This document shows positions 19,795-30,717 of a stretch of 64,000 nucleotides of DNA, piece by piece (position 1 is the first letter of the stretch; every line of letters starts with the position of its first letter). The notes under the pieces are model-generated. The model ran no database searches, was not told the DNA's origin, and worked only from the letters and a program-made list of their open reading frames with translations. This stretch comes from Dallia pectoralis. Lineage: Eukaryota; Chordata; Actinopteri; Esociformes; Umbridae. The translations under genes and the position numbers were made by a program. The DNA lies in NCBI GenBank assembly GCA_029465975.1, contig CM055737.1, positions 19,865,502 through 19,929,501 of the forward strand. The letters run 5' to 3'.

Positions 19795-22700
19795 TTGGGC
19801 AAAAATGTAGCGGGAACTGTATATTGGTGGGGGATTTTAATGTACGTATGACAACGTTGGATGCACCTAAGAGTGCTTACTTTCGCTCTGACGTGTCAAA
19901 GGGTGTTTTGGCAGGGGTTATGAATACGCATAATTTATGTGATGTATGGCGGGGTATGCATCCCTGCAAAAGAGAGTACTCGAGGCGGCAGGTTGTTTTG
20001 AACGAACTTAAGCAAAGTCGAATTGATTACTGTTTTGCAAGTGTAAATGTGGTGCCTGATTGTAGGAAGATGTGCTATACGTTTAACTTTATGAGTGACC
20101 ATGCCTCAATGAGGTTTGTTCTGGGTCCCTGTGAGCCTAATAGGGGTGGTGGAGTATGGTGTTTAAATGCGGGTCTGCTGAAAGAAGAAAAGTATGTACA
20201 TTTAATATCCACCGGTATTAAAGATGAATTGAACAGGGAGTCTAGGATTGTTAATCCTGGGGTTTGGTGGGAGGGGCTGAAAGATAGAATTAGACAGATG
20301 AGCATTAAATATGCTAGAAAGAGGAGTTCTCAATTAAACAAGAAGGGAATGGAACTCAGAAGAAAGATGGAGAGAGAGTTACACAGAGCAGAAACAGAGG
20401 TGGGATATGACATTGCAGGGTTCATTCAAGCTCAAGCTGAGGTAAATGAATTTGATAAAAGTAGGTGTGTGGGGGCTATTGTGAGAAGCAGAGTACAATA
20501 TGCATTAGAAGGGGAAAGAAGTACCTCTTTCTTTTTGGGATTGGAAAAGAAAAGACAGGAAAGAAAGTATATTACTGAGCTGGAGAATGGAAGTGGGGAG
20601 AAAGTCACTGACTTAGTGGGGGTCTTGGATACTGTTGAGTGTTTTTATAAAGGATTATATACCAGGGGGAGCACTGACCAGGGCTGTATTGACAGAGTGT
20701 TAAGTCATGTTAGTGCCAAAATATCTACAGATGAGAGTCTGATGTGTGATGCAGACTTGACAGTGAAGGAGATACGAGAGGCTATTAAGTCCATGAAGTG
20801 CAATAAAAGCCCTGGCTTAGATGGCCTGACGAGTGAGTTTTACAAAACGTTTGTGGATATTCTTGCTCCTGTTCTGTTAGAAGTGTATCAGCACATGGAA
20901 CGGGCAGAGGAAGTCCCAGAATCATTGGCAACAAGTTCGGTCATTATGTTATATAAGAACAAGGGAAGTAAAGGGAATTTGGAAAATTATAGGCCGTTAA
21001 GTCTTTTGAATACAGATTATAAAATATTGACTAAGGTCCTGGCCGCCAGAATCAACAGAGTAATGGGGAGTATAATATCAGAAAATCAGGCATATAGTGT
21101 CCCTGGAAGGGATATAGCCGATATTGTATGTACGTTACGGGATGTGATTAGACAATTGTCTGTCGAGGGAGGTATAGTAATAAGCCTGGACTTCAACAAG
21201 GCTTTTGATAGGGTAGAGCATGGATATTTATGGCAGACACTTACGACTTTTGGATTTGGCCAGCGGATGGTAGACTGGATTCGATTGCTGTACGGTTCTG
21301 CCGTCAGTAGAGTGAAATGTAATGGACTGCTGACGGATGCTTTTCCCTTGGAAAGGTCGGTAAGGCAGGGTTGCCCGATGTCTGCAGCTCTTTTCTGTAT
21401 GTCAGTAGAGCCATTGGCGGCTATGCTCAAATCTGACCCACTGATAAGAGGTGTTATGCTCCCAGGGGGTGTTAGCATAGTGCAACAGTATGCAGATGAT
21501 ACTACTTGCACTGTTAGGGATGTGGAGAGTGTCAATAAAATAATGGAGTGTTTTGGGATGTTTGGGAGGGCATCTGGTGCAATGGTGAATGTAGAGAAGA
21601 CAGAGATAATGTATCTGGGTGGGGTTACTGACCAGGGGTGTAGATACCATTTTAAAAAGGCAGACGCTTTAATAAAGGTGCTAGGGGTAAACCTAGGTAG
21701 TGATGAAAGGGAGGCTCGGGATGTGACATGGACAGGGGTCCTAAATAAAATAAAACACACCTTATCTTTTTGGAAGTTGAGAACTCTACATTTAAAAGGG
21801 AAGGTGGTGGTAGTGAATTCTCTTTTGCTTTCTAAGTGTGTTTATGTTATGGGTGTCCTTGAGATGCCGGATTGGGTCCTGAGGGGCTTGAGGGCCCTGG
21901 TATCAGAGTTTTTGTGGGGAGGGAAGGGGGCGAGGATATCCAGAGCCACTCTTGCTGCTGATTTGAAAGATGGGGGTCTTAAATTGATTGACATTGATGC
22001 AAGACGAAAAGCTTTAAGAGTTAAAATGGTACAGAGGTATTTATATGGGCTGGAAGAATATGGTTGGAAGACATTCTTCAGAAAATTTCTATATGAGGTT
22101 GGTGGATGCGAGGAGAGTGGGCTTCTAATGATCTGGAATAGGCCCATGTGTGACCGGGTTCCAGGTTTCTATGCGGAAGTATTTAAAGCTTGGGGGGAAT
22201 TTCTTCCTTTTATCTCTTATAAGTGTGAGCATAAAGACTTGGTTATGAATCAGCCTGTGTTTTTAAATCCGAACATTTTAAATGAAGGGAAAGTGCTGTA
22301 CAGCCCATTATTTATAAGAGCGGACCTACATATGATAAAAGATTTTTCTTATGTGGTGATTCCGGGGTTTCTGAGGGACCAGGCAATTGTGGACATTGTG
22401 GGAGAGTGTACTGAAAATGTTTGGAGAGGCACAGTGATTAATTTGTATAACAAGGTGAAAGCTAGCATACCAGAGCAATGGGTTGCAATTGTAAATAAGG
22501 ATGAGGTGGGGGAAGATCTGTTTGTGTTTCCGTACTTGTTTATTCGAAATGGGGACAAGTCTGAATCATTTGCAGGAGTAAAGACAAAACAAATGTACAG
22601 TCTTCTCATGGTGGTGGACAGGCCTGCATCAGAGTGGATGTGGAGACGGGTGTTTCCGGGAAAAGAGGTTGGTGTTATTTGGGAAAACTTATATGTGCAT

Positions 22701-23222
22701 GGAAATAAAATTGAGTGTGAGGGTACTGATTTTAAAATTAGGCATAATAGAATTTACACAAAGATAGTTTTGCATCAGATAAATCACGATGTACAGAGGG
22801 AATGTGATGTATGTGGGAGTCTAGCGGAGGATTTGTTACATCTGTTTATTAAATGTCCTGAATTGGCAGGATATTTTTGTAAAGTTAAGGAGATGCTTTG
22901 GAAGAATTGGAATGCAGAAGTGTTTAGGGAGTTGGAGTGGGAGGAATTGGTTTTATTTGGGGTGTCGGGGAAATGGGGAGGGGTGAATGTTGGATTGTTA
23001 AATATTGTAATGAGTTTTGTGAGATATGCGATATATTGTAGGAGGAATTATGCATTCTTTGAAAAGAAGAAAATGAATGTGTGGAGCCTATTTGTGTCTC
23101 TGTTTAGAGCTCATGTGGGTCTTTTGAGTAAATGGGAGTTGTTTGATTTTGAAGGAGCAATGTGTAGAGGAAACAGTTTGATTTCAAAAGGGGAGGATGG
23201 TGGTTTAAATTATAATTTTTGA
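19791..23222 (+). CDS. ORF2 main part: endonuclease C-half, reverse transcriptase, CCHC tail
   Basis: 1143 codons in the frame that follows the T-run break; the first codon is not a true start. Residues 13-18 hold VGDFNV, SRIDYCFAS is near 75-83 and MSDHASM near 100-106, completing the endonuclease. The reverse transcriptase includes NKSPGLDG, LENYRPLSLLNTDYKI, LDFNKAFDRV (catalytic Asp at residue 467), VRQGCPMSAALF and QYADDTT (catalytic YADD at residues 567-570). A CX2CX8HX4C knuckle typical of L1-type ORF2 lies at about 1005-1022. All key catalytic residues are present. Length and motif order match full-length Tx1/L1 ORF2, so the copy is young or only just inactivated. Codon use is AT-richer than the RTE element at 3-6 kb. 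Confidence 0.93.
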   Translation: MIGQKCSGNCILVGDFNVRMTTLDAPKSAYFRSDVSKGVLAGVMNTHNLCDVWRGMHPCKREYSRRQVVLNELKQSRIDYCFASVNVVPDCRKMCYTFNFMSDHASMRFVLGPCEPNRGGGVWCLNAGLLKEEKYVHLISTGIKDELNRESRIVNPGVWWEGLKDRIRQMSIKYARKRSSQLNKKGMELRRKMERELHRAETEVGYDIAGFIQAQAEVNEFDKSRCVGAIVRSRVQYALEGERSTSFFLGLEKKRQERKYITELENGSGEKVTDLVGVLDTVECFYKGLYTRGSTDQGCIDRVLSHVSAKISTDESLMCDADLTVKEIREAIKSMKCNKSPGLDGLTSEFYKTFVDILAPVLLEVYQHMERAEEVPESLATSSVIMLYKNKGSKGNLENYRPLSLLNTDYKILTKVLAARINRVMGSIISENQAYSVPGRDIADIVCTLRDVIRQLSVEGGIVISLDFNKAFDRVEHGYLWQTLTTFGFGQRMVDWIRLLYGSAVSRVKCNGLLTDAFPLERSVRQGCPMSAALFCMSVEPLAAMLKSDPLIRGVMLPGGVSIVQQYADDTTCTVRDVESVNKIMECFGMFGRASGAMVNVEKTEIMYLGGVTDQGCRYHFKKADALIKVLGVNLGSDEREARDVTWTGVLNKIKHTLSFWKLRTLHLKGKVVVVNSLLLSKCVYVMGVLEMPDWVLRGLRALVSEFLWGGKGARISRATLAADLKDGGLKLIDIDARRKALRVKMVQRYLYGLEEYGWKTFFRKFLYEVGGCEESGLLMIWNRPMCDRVPGFYAEVFKAWGEFLPFISYKCEHKDLVMNQPVFLNPNILNEGKVLYSPLFIRADLHMIKDFSYVVIPGFLRDQAIVDIVGECTENVWRGTVINLYNKVKASIPEQWVAIVNKDEVGEDLFVFPYLFIRNGDKSESFAGVKTKQMYSLLMVVDRPASEWMWRRVFPGKEVGVIWENLYVHGNKIECEGTDFKIRHNRIYTKIVLHQINHDVQRECDVCGSLAEDLLHLFIKCPELAGYFCKVKEMLWKNWNAEVFRELEWEELVLFGVSGKWGGVNVGLLNIVMSFVRYAIYCRRNYAFFEKKKMNVWSLFVSLFRAHVGLLSKWELFDFEGAMCRGNSLISKGEDGGLNYNF

Positions 23223-23331
23223 AGGTGGCAATGATTAGAGTTGTTGTGGGTTTTGTTTGAATAGTGTATGTGATTGTCTATTAATATTGTATAAAATGTT
23301 GTAAATATTGAACATTGAGATGATTTTTGAT

Positions 23332-23337
23332 AATAAA
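23332..23337 (+). promoter_or_regulatory. Polyadenylation signal AATAAA
   Basis: AATAAA in the element 3' UTR, about 5 bp before the A tail. Closer than the usual 10-30 bp, so it may have been extended by the target A run or by tail shortening. Confidence 0.65.
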
Positions 23338-23341
23338 AGAG

Positions 23342-23358
23342 AAAAAAAAAAAAAAAAA
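23342..23358 (+). repeat. Poly(A) tail at the 3' junction
   Basis: 17 A, then 5S sequence from C26. Up to four A may belong to the target (A22-A25), so the exact join is ambiguous by 4 bp. Confidence 0.9.
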
Positions 23359-23441
23359 CGCCCGATCTCGGAAGCCAAACAGGGTCGGGCTTGGTTAGTA
23401 CTTGGATGGGAGACCGCCTAGTAATATCTAGTGTTGTAAGC
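23359..23441 (+). pseudogene. 5S 3' fragment beyond the Tx1-group element
   Basis: Runs from nt 26 to the 3' end of a type B gene (10-bp deletion, G56A, T63C, G99T). Box A, intermediate element and box C are all kept while the first 25 nt and upstream spacer are replaced by poly(A). The flank type differs from the left fragment, which has the long repeat. Confidence 0.92.
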
Positions 23442-23740
23442 ATTTTGTTATTTTCATGGCGGGAAGAAACAATCAATCAAAAAGTTAATTATGCAGTGAA
23501 GAAATCAATAAGAGCTGTAATTTCAACTTTTCTAATAGCTTACGGCCACACCACCCTGAAAACGCCCGATCTTGGAAGCCAAACATGGTCGGGCTTGGTT
23601 AGTACTTGGATGGGAGACCGCCTAGGAATATCTAGTGTTGTAAGCATTTTGTTATTTTCATGGCGGGAAGAAACAATCAATCAAAAAGTTAATTATGCAG
23701 TGAAGAAATCAATAAGAGCTGTAATTTCAACTTTTTAATA

Positions 23741-23858
23741 GCTTACGGCCACACCACCCTGAAAACGCCCGATCTCGTCTGATCTCGGAAGCCAAGCAGG
23801 GTCGGGCTTGGTTAGTACTTGGATGGGAGACCGCCTAGGAATATCTAGTGTTGTAAGC
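23741..23858 (+). rRNA. 5S rRNA, full length
   Basis: 118 nt; T63C. Confidence 0.93.
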
Positions 23859-24158
23859 ATTTTGTTATTTTCTTGGCGGGAAGAAACAAACAATCAAAAA
23901 GTTAATTATGCAGTGAAGAAATCAATAAGAGCTGTAATTTCAACTTTTCTAATAGCTTACGGCCACAACACCCTGAAAACGCCCGATCTCGGAAGCCAAA
24001 CAGGGTCGGGCTTGGTTAGTACTTGGATGGGAGACCGCCTAGTAATATCTAGTGTTGTAAGCATTTTGTTATTTTCATGGCGGGAAGAAACAATCAATCA
24101 TAAAGTTAATTATGCAGTGAAGAACTCAATAAGAGCTGTAATTTCAACTTTTCTAATA

Positions 24159-24276
24159 GCTTACGGCCACACCACCCTGAAAACGCCCGATCTCGTCTGA
24201 TCTCGGAAGCCAAGCAGGGTTGGGCTTGGTTAGTACTTGGATGGGAGACCGCCTAGGAATATCTAGTGTTGTAAGC
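24159..24276 (+). rRNA. 5S rRNA, full length
   Basis: 118 nt, consensus. Upstream spacer has the private AAGAACTCAATAAG change, shared with a unit at about 51218-51228 on the other strand. Confidence 0.94.
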
Positions 24277-24973
24277 ATTTTGTTATTTTCTTGGCGGGAA
24301 GAAACAATCAATCAAAAAGTTAATTATGCAGTGAAGAAATCAATAACAGCTGTATTTTCAAATGTTCTAATACCCTACAGCCACACCACCCTGAAAACGC
24401 CTGATCTCGGAAACCAAACCGGGTCGGGCTTGGTTAGTACTTGGATGGGAGACCGCCTAGTAATATCTAGTGTTGTAAGCATTTTGTTATTTTCTTGGCG
24501 GGAAGAAACAATCAATCAAAAAGTTAATTATGCAGTGAAGAAATCAATAACAGCTGTATTTTCAAATGTTCTAATACCCTACGGCCACACCACCCTGAAA
24601 ACGCCTGATCTCGGAAACCAAACAGGTTCGGGCTTGGTTAGTACTTGGATGGGAGACCGCCTAGGAATATCTAGTGTTGTAAGCATTTTGTTATTTTCTT
24701 GGCGGGAAGAAACAATCAATCAAAAAGTTAATTATGCAGTGAAGAAATCAATAAGAGCTGTACTTTCAACTTTTCTAATAGCTTACGGCCACAACACCCG
24801 ATCTCGGAAGCCAAACAGGGTCGGGCTTGGTTAGTACTTGGATGGGAGACCGCCTAGGAATATATAGTGTTGTAAGCATTTTGTTATTTTCATGGCGGGA
24901 AGAAACAATCAATCAAAAAGTTAATTATGCAGTGAAGAAATCAATAAGAGCTGTAATTTCAACTTTTCTAATA

Positions 24974-25091
24974 GCTTACGGCCACACCACCCTGAAAACG
25001 CCCGATCTCGTCTGATCTCGGAAGCCAAGCAGGGTTGGGCTTGGTTAGTACTTGGATGGGAGACCGCCTAGGAATATCTAGTGTTGTAAGC
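24974..25091 (+). rRNA. 5S rRNA, full length
   Basis: 118 nt, consensus. Confidence 0.94.
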
Positions 25092-25391
25092 ATTTTGTTA
25101 TTTTCATGGCGGGAAGAAACAATCAATCAAAAAGTTAATTATGCAGTGAAGAAATCAATAACAGCTTTATTTTCAAATGTTCTAATACCCTACGGCCACA
25201 CCACCCTGAAAACGCCTGATCTCAGAAACCAAACAGGGTCGGGCTTGGTTAGTACTTGGATGGGAGACCGCCTAGTAATATCTAGTGTTGTAAGCATTTT
25301 GTTATTTTCATGGCGGGAAGAAACAATCAATCAAAAAGTTAATTATGCAGTGAAGAAATCAATAAGAGCTGTAATTTCAACTTTTCTAATA

Positions 25392-25509
25392 GCTTACGGC
25401 CACACCACCCTGAAAACGCCCGATCTCGTCTGATCTCGGAAGCCAAGCAGGGTCGGGCTTGGTTAGTACTTGGATGGGAGACCGCCTAGGAATATCTAGT
25501 GTTGTAAGC
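25392..25509 (+). rRNA. 5S rRNA, full length
   Basis: 118 nt; T63C; 418 bp after 24974. Confidence 0.93.
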
Positions 25510-26017
25510 ATTTTGTTATTTTCTTGGCGGGAAGAAACAATCAATCAAAAAGTTAATTATGCAGTGAAGAAATCAATAACAGCTGTATTTTCAAATGTTC
25601 TAATACCCTACGGCCACACCACCCTGAAAACGCCTGATCTCGGAAACCAAACAGGGTCGGGCTTGGTTAGTACTTGGATGGGAGACCGCCTAGGAATATC
25701 TAGTGTTGTAAGCATTTTGTTATTTTCTTGGCGGGAAGAAACAATCAATCAAAAAGTTAATTATGCAGTGAAGAAATCAATAAGAGCTGTATTTTCAACT
25801 TTTCTAATAGCTTACGGCCACACCACCCTGAAAACCCGATCTCTGATCTCGAAACCAAACAGGGTCGGGCTTGGTTAGTACTTGGATGGGAGACCGCCTA
25901 GTAATATCTAGTGTTGTAAGCATTTTGTTATTTTCATGGCGGGAAGAAACAATCAATCAAAAAGTTAATTATGCAGTGAAGAAATCAATAAGAGCTGTAA
26001 TTTCAACTTTTCTAATA

Positions 26018-26135
26018 GCTTACGGCCACACCACCCTGAAAACGCCCGATCTCGTCTGATCTCGGAAGCCAAGCAGGGTTGGGCTTGGTTAGTACTTGGA
26101 TGGGAGACCGCCTAGGAATATCTAGTGTTGTAAGC
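26018..26135 (+). rRNA. 5S rRNA, full length
   Basis: 118 nt, consensus. Confidence 0.94.
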
Positions 26136-26435
26136 ATTTTGTTATTTTCTTGGCGGGAAGAAACAATCAATCAAAAAGTTAATTATGCAGTGAAGAAATC
26201 AATAAGAGCTGTATTTTCAAATGTTCTAATAGCCTACGGCCACACCACCCTGAAAACGCCCGATCTCGGAAGCCAAACAGGGTCGGGCTTGGTTAGTACT
26301 TGGATGGGAGACCGCCTAGGAATATCTAGTGTTGTAAGCATTTTGTTATTTTCTTGGCGGGAAGAAACAATCAATCAAAAAGTTAATTATGCAGTGAAGA
26401 AATCAATAAGAGCTGTAATTTCAACTTTTCTAATA

Positions 26436-26553
26436 GCTTACGGCCACACCACCCTGAAAACGCCCGATCTCGTCTGATCTCGGAAGCCAAGCAGGGTCGG
26501 GCTTGGTTAGTACTTGGATGGGAGACCGCCTAGGAATATCTAGTGTTGTAAGC
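26436..26553 (+). rRNA. 5S rRNA, full length
   Basis: 118 nt; T63C; 418 bp after 26018. Confidence 0.93.
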
Positions 26554-26853
26554 ATTTTGTTATTTTCTTGGCGGGAAGAAACAATCAATCAAAAAGTTAA
26601 TTATGCAGTGAAGAAATCAATAAGAGCTGTAATTTCAAATGTTCTAATAGCCTACGGCCACACCACCCTGAAAACGCCTGATCTCGGAAACCAAACAGGG
26701 TCGGGCTTGGTTAGTACTTGGATGGGAGACCGCCTAGTAATATCTAGTGTTGTAAGCATTTTGTTATTTTCATGGCGGGAAGAAACAATCAATCAAAAAG
26801 TTAATTATGCAGTGAAGAAATCAATAAGAGCTGTAATTTCAACTTTTCTAATA

Positions 26854-26971
26854 GCTTACGGCCACACCACCCTGAAAACGCCCGATCTCGTCTGATCTCG
26901 GAAGCCAAGCAGGGTCGGGCTTGGTTAGTACTTGGATGGGAGACCGCCTAGGAATATCTAGTGTTGTAAGC
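26854..26971 (+). rRNA. 5S rRNA, full length
   Basis: 118 nt; T63C; 418 bp after 26436. Confidence 0.93.
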
Positions 26972-28090
26972 ATTTTGTTATTTTCATGGCGGGAAGAAAC
27001 AATCAATCAAAAAGTTAATTATGCAGTGAAGAAATCAATAAGAGCTGTAATTTCAAATGTTCTAATAGCTTACGGCCACACCACCCTGAAAACGCCTCGA
27101 TCTCGGAAGCCAAACAGGGTCGGGCTTGGTTAGTACTTGGATGGGAGACCGCCTAGTAATATCTAGTGTTGTAAGCATTTTGTTATTTTCATGGCGGGAA
27201 GAAACAATCAATCAAAAAGTTAATTATGCAGTGAAGAAATCAATAACAGCTGTATTTTCAAATGTTCTAATACCCTACGGCCACACCACCCTGAAAACGC
27301 CCGATCTCGTCTGAAACCAAACAGGGTCGGGCTTGGTTAGTACTTGGATGGGAGACCGCCTAGGAATATCTAGTGTTGTAAGCATTTTGTTATTTTCATG
27401 GCGGGAAGAAACAATCAATCAAAAAGTTAATTATGCAGTGAAGAAATCAATAAGAGCTGTAATTTCAACTTTCTAATAGCTTACGGCCACACCACCCTGA
27501 AAACGCCCGATCTTGGAAGCCAAACAGGGTCGGGCTTGGTTAGTACTTGGATGGGAGACCGCCTAGGAATATCTAGTGTTGTAAGCATTTTGTTATTTTC
27601 TTGGCGGGAAGAAACAATCAATCAAAAAGTTAATTATGCAGTGAAGAAATCAATAACAGCTGTATTTTCAAATGTTCTAATACCCTACGGCCACACCACC
27701 CTGAAAACGCCTGATCTCGGAAACCAAACCGGGTCGGGCTTGGTTAGTACTTGGATGGGAGACCGCCTAGGAATATCTAGTGTTGTAAGCATTTTGTTAT
27801 TTTCTTGGCGGGAAGAAACAATCAATCAAAAAGTTAATTATGCAGTGAAGAAATCAATAAGAGCTGTAATTTCAAATGTTCTAATAGCCTACGGCCACAC
27901 CACCCTGAAAACGCCTGATCTCAGAAACCAAACAGGGTCGGGCTTGGTTAGTACTTGGATGGGAGACCGCCTAGTAATATCTAGTGTTGTAAGCATTTTG
28001 TTATTTTCATGGCGGGAAGAAACAATCAATCAAAAAGTTAATTATGCAGTGAAGAAATCAATAAGAGCTGTAATTTCAACTTTTCTAATA

Positions 28091-28208
28091 GCTTACGGCC
28101 ACACCACCCTGAAAACGCCCGATCTCGTCTGATCTCGGAAGCCAAGCAGGGTCGGGCTTGGTTAGTACTTGGATGGGAGACCGCCTAGGAATATCTAGTG
28201 TTGTAAGC
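28091..28208 (+). rRNA. 5S rRNA, full length
   Basis: 118 nt; T63C. Confidence 0.93.
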
Positions 28209-28508
28209 ATTTTGTTATTTTCTTGGCGGGAAGAAACAATCAATCAAAAAGTTAATTATGCAGTGAAGAAATCAATAACAGCTGTATTTTCAAATGTTCT
28301 AATACCCTACGGCCACACCACCCTGAAAACGCCTGATCTCGGAAACCAAACAGGTTCGGGCTTGGTTAGTACTTGGATGGGAGACCGCCTGGGAATATCT
28401 AGTGTTGTAAGCATTTTGTTATTTTCTTGGCGGGAAGAAACAATCAATCAAAAAGTTAATTATGCAGTGAAGAAATCAATAAGAGCTGTAATTTCAACTT
28501 TTCTAATA

Positions 28509-28626
28509 GCTTACGGCCACACCACCCTGAAAACGCCCGATCTCGTCTGATCTCGGAAGCCAAGCAGGGTCGGGCTTGGTTAGTACTTGGATGGGAGACC
28601 GCCTAGGAATATCTAGTGTTGTAAGC
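28509..28626 (+). rRNA. 5S rRNA, full length
   Basis: 118 nt; T63C; 418 bp after 28091. Confidence 0.93.
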
Positions 28627-28921
28627 ATTTTGTTATTTTCTTGGCGGGAAGAAACAATCAATCAAAAAGTTAATTATGCAGTGAAGAAATCAATAAGAGC
28701 TGTAATTTCAACTTTCTAATAGCTTACGGCCACACCCTGAAAACGCCCGATCTCGGAAGCCAAACAGGGTCGGGCTTGGTTAGTACTTGGATGGGAGACC
28801 GCCTAGTAATATCTAGTGTTGTAAGCATTTCGTTATTTTCATGGCGGGAAGAAACAATCAATCAAAAGTTAATTATGCAGTGAAGAAATCAATAAGAGCT
28901 GTATTTTCAAATGTTCTAATA

Positions 28922-29038
28922 GCTTACGGCCACACCACCCTGAAAACGCCCGATCTCGTCTGATCTCGGAAGCCAAACAGGGTCGGGCTTGGTTAGTACT
29001 TGGATGGGAGACCGCCTGGAATATCTAGTGTTGTAAGC
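28922..29038 (+). rRNA. 5S rRNA, near full length (117 nt)
   Basis: G56A, T63C and one base lost in CCTGGAAT. The spacer is of the TTTTCAAATGTTC kind, yet the gene starts GCTTAC, so it is a recombinant of types A and C. Confidence 0.85.
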
Positions 29039-29134
29039 ATTTTGTTATTTTCTTGGCGGGAAGAAACAATCAATCAAAAAGTTAATTATGCAGTGAAGAA
29101 ATCAATAAGAGCTGTAATTTCAACTTTTCTAATA

Positions 29135-29252
29135 GCTTACGGCCACACCACCCTGAAAACGCCCGATCTCGTCTGATCTCGGAAGCCAAGCAGGGTTGGG
29201 CTTGGTTAGTACTTGGATGGGAGACCGCCTAGGAATATCTAGTGTTGTAAGC
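29135..29252 (+). rRNA. 5S rRNA, full length
   Basis: 118 nt, consensus. Confidence 0.94.
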
Positions 29253-29347
29253 ATTTTGTTATTTTCTTGGCGGGAAGAAACAATCAATCAAAAAGTTAAT
29301 TATGCAGTGAAGAAATCAATAAGAGCTGTAATTTCAACTTTCTAATA

Positions 29348-29465
29348 GCTTACGGCCACACCACCCTGAAAACGCCCGATCTCGTCTGATCTCGGAAGCC
29401 AAGCAGGGTTGGGCTTGGTTAGTACTTGGATGGGAGACCGCCTAGGAATATCTAGTGTTGTAAGC
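29348..29465 (+). rRNA. 5S rRNA, full length
   Basis: 118 nt, consensus; directly follows another full-length copy (213 bp). Confidence 0.94.
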
Positions 29466-29764
29466 ATTTTGTTATTTTCTTGGCGGGAAGAAACAATCAA
29501 TCAAAAAGTTAATTATGCAGTGAAGAAATCAATAAGAGCTGTAATTTCAACTTTTCTAATAGCTTACGGCCACACCACCCTGAAAACGCCCGATCTCGGA
29601 AGCCAAACATGGTCGGGCTTGGTTAGTACTTGGATGGGAGACCGCCTAGTAATATCTAGTGTTGTAAGCATTTTGTTATTTTCATGGCGGGAAGAAACAA
29701 TCAATCAAAAAGTTAATTATGCAGTGAAGAAATCAATAAGAGCTGTAATTTCAACTTTCTAATA

Positions 29765-29881
29765 GCTTACGGCCACACCACCCTGAAAACGCCCGATCTC
29801 GTCTGATCTCGGAACCAAACAGGGTCGGGCTTGGTTAGTACTTGGATGGGAGACCGCCTAGGAATATCTAGTGTTGTAAGC
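29765..29881 (+). rRNA. 5S rRNA, near full length (117 nt)
   Basis: G51 lost (GGAACCAAAC), G56A and T63C. Confidence 0.85.
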
Positions 29882-29977
29882 ATTTTGTTATTTTCTTGGC
29901 GGGAAGAAACAATCAATCAAAAAGTTAATTATGCAGTGAAGAAATCAATAAGAGCTGTAATTTCAACTTTTCTAATA

Positions 29978-30095
29978 GCTTACGGCCACACCACCCTGAA
30001 AACGCCCGATCTCGTCTGATCTCGGAAGCCAAGCAGGGTTGGGCTTGGTTAGTACTTGGATGGGAGACCGCCTAGGAATATCTAGTGTTGTAAGC
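29978..30095 (+). rRNA. 5S rRNA, full length
   Basis: 118 nt, consensus. Confidence 0.94.
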
Positions 30096-30599
30096 ATTTT
30101 GTTATTTTCTTGGCGGGAAGAAACAAACAATCAAAAAGTTAATTATGCAGTGAAGAAATCAATAAGAGCTGTAATTTCAACTTTTCTAATAGCTTACGGC
30201 CACACCACCCTGAAAACGCCCGATCTCGGAAGCCAAACAGGGTCGGGCTTGGTTAGTACTTGGATGGGAGACCGCCTAGTAATATCTAGTGTTGTAAGCA
30301 TTTTGTTATTTTCATGGCGGGAAGAAACAATCAATCAAAAAGTTAATTATGCAGTGAAGAAATCAATAACAGCTGTATTTTCAAATGTTCTAATACCCTA
30401 CGGCCACACCACCCTGAAAACGCCTGATCTCGGAAACCAAACAGGGTCGGGCTTGGTTAGTACTTGGATGGGAGACCGCCTAGGAATATCTAGTGTTGTA
30501 AGCATTTTGTTATTTTCATGGCGGGAAGAAACAATCAATCAAAAAGTTAATTATGCAGTGAAGAAATCAATAAGAGCTGTAATTTCAACTTTTCTAATA

Positions 30600-30717
30600 G
30601 CTTACGGCCACACCACCCTGAAAACGCCCGATCTCGTCTGATCTCGGAAGCCAAGCAGGGTCGGGCTTGGTTAGTACTTGGATGGGAGACCGCCTAGGAA
30701 TATCTGGTGTTGTAAGC
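30600..30717 (+). rRNA. 5S rRNA, full length
   Basis: 118 nt; T63C and A107G. Confidence 0.92.

Larger units (their letters stand above)
18028..23358 (+). mobile_element. Tx1-group (L1 superfamily) non-LTR retrotransposon inserted in a 5S gene, Mutsu-like
   Basis: A 5.3-kb element in the same orientation as 5S transcription. In order: 5' UTR 18028-18241, ORF1 18242-19402, ORF2 19402-23222 with one frameshift, 3' UTR with AATAAA at 23332-23337, and a 17-A tail. The left flank is 5S nt 1-66 and the right flank restarts at nt 26 (or 22, since the target has AAAA before it). Thus part of the gene is present on both sides, as expected of target-primed insertion. Two-ORF layout, zinc-knuckle ORF1, apurinic-type endonuclease and C-terminal CCHC fit the Tx1 branch of L1. 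As I recall the literature, the fish Tx1 family Mutsu targets 5S genes; family assignment rests on that recollection plus the insertion site. Confidence 0.9.

Noticed and set aside
20075..22609. Minus-strand open frames inside the Tx1-group element
   Set aside because: Antisense shadows of ORF2.
19402..23222. Two separate genes (an endonuclease and a reverse transcriptase)
   Set aside because: The endonuclease fold continues across the frame change with motifs in the right order, so it is one ORF2 with a single-base break.
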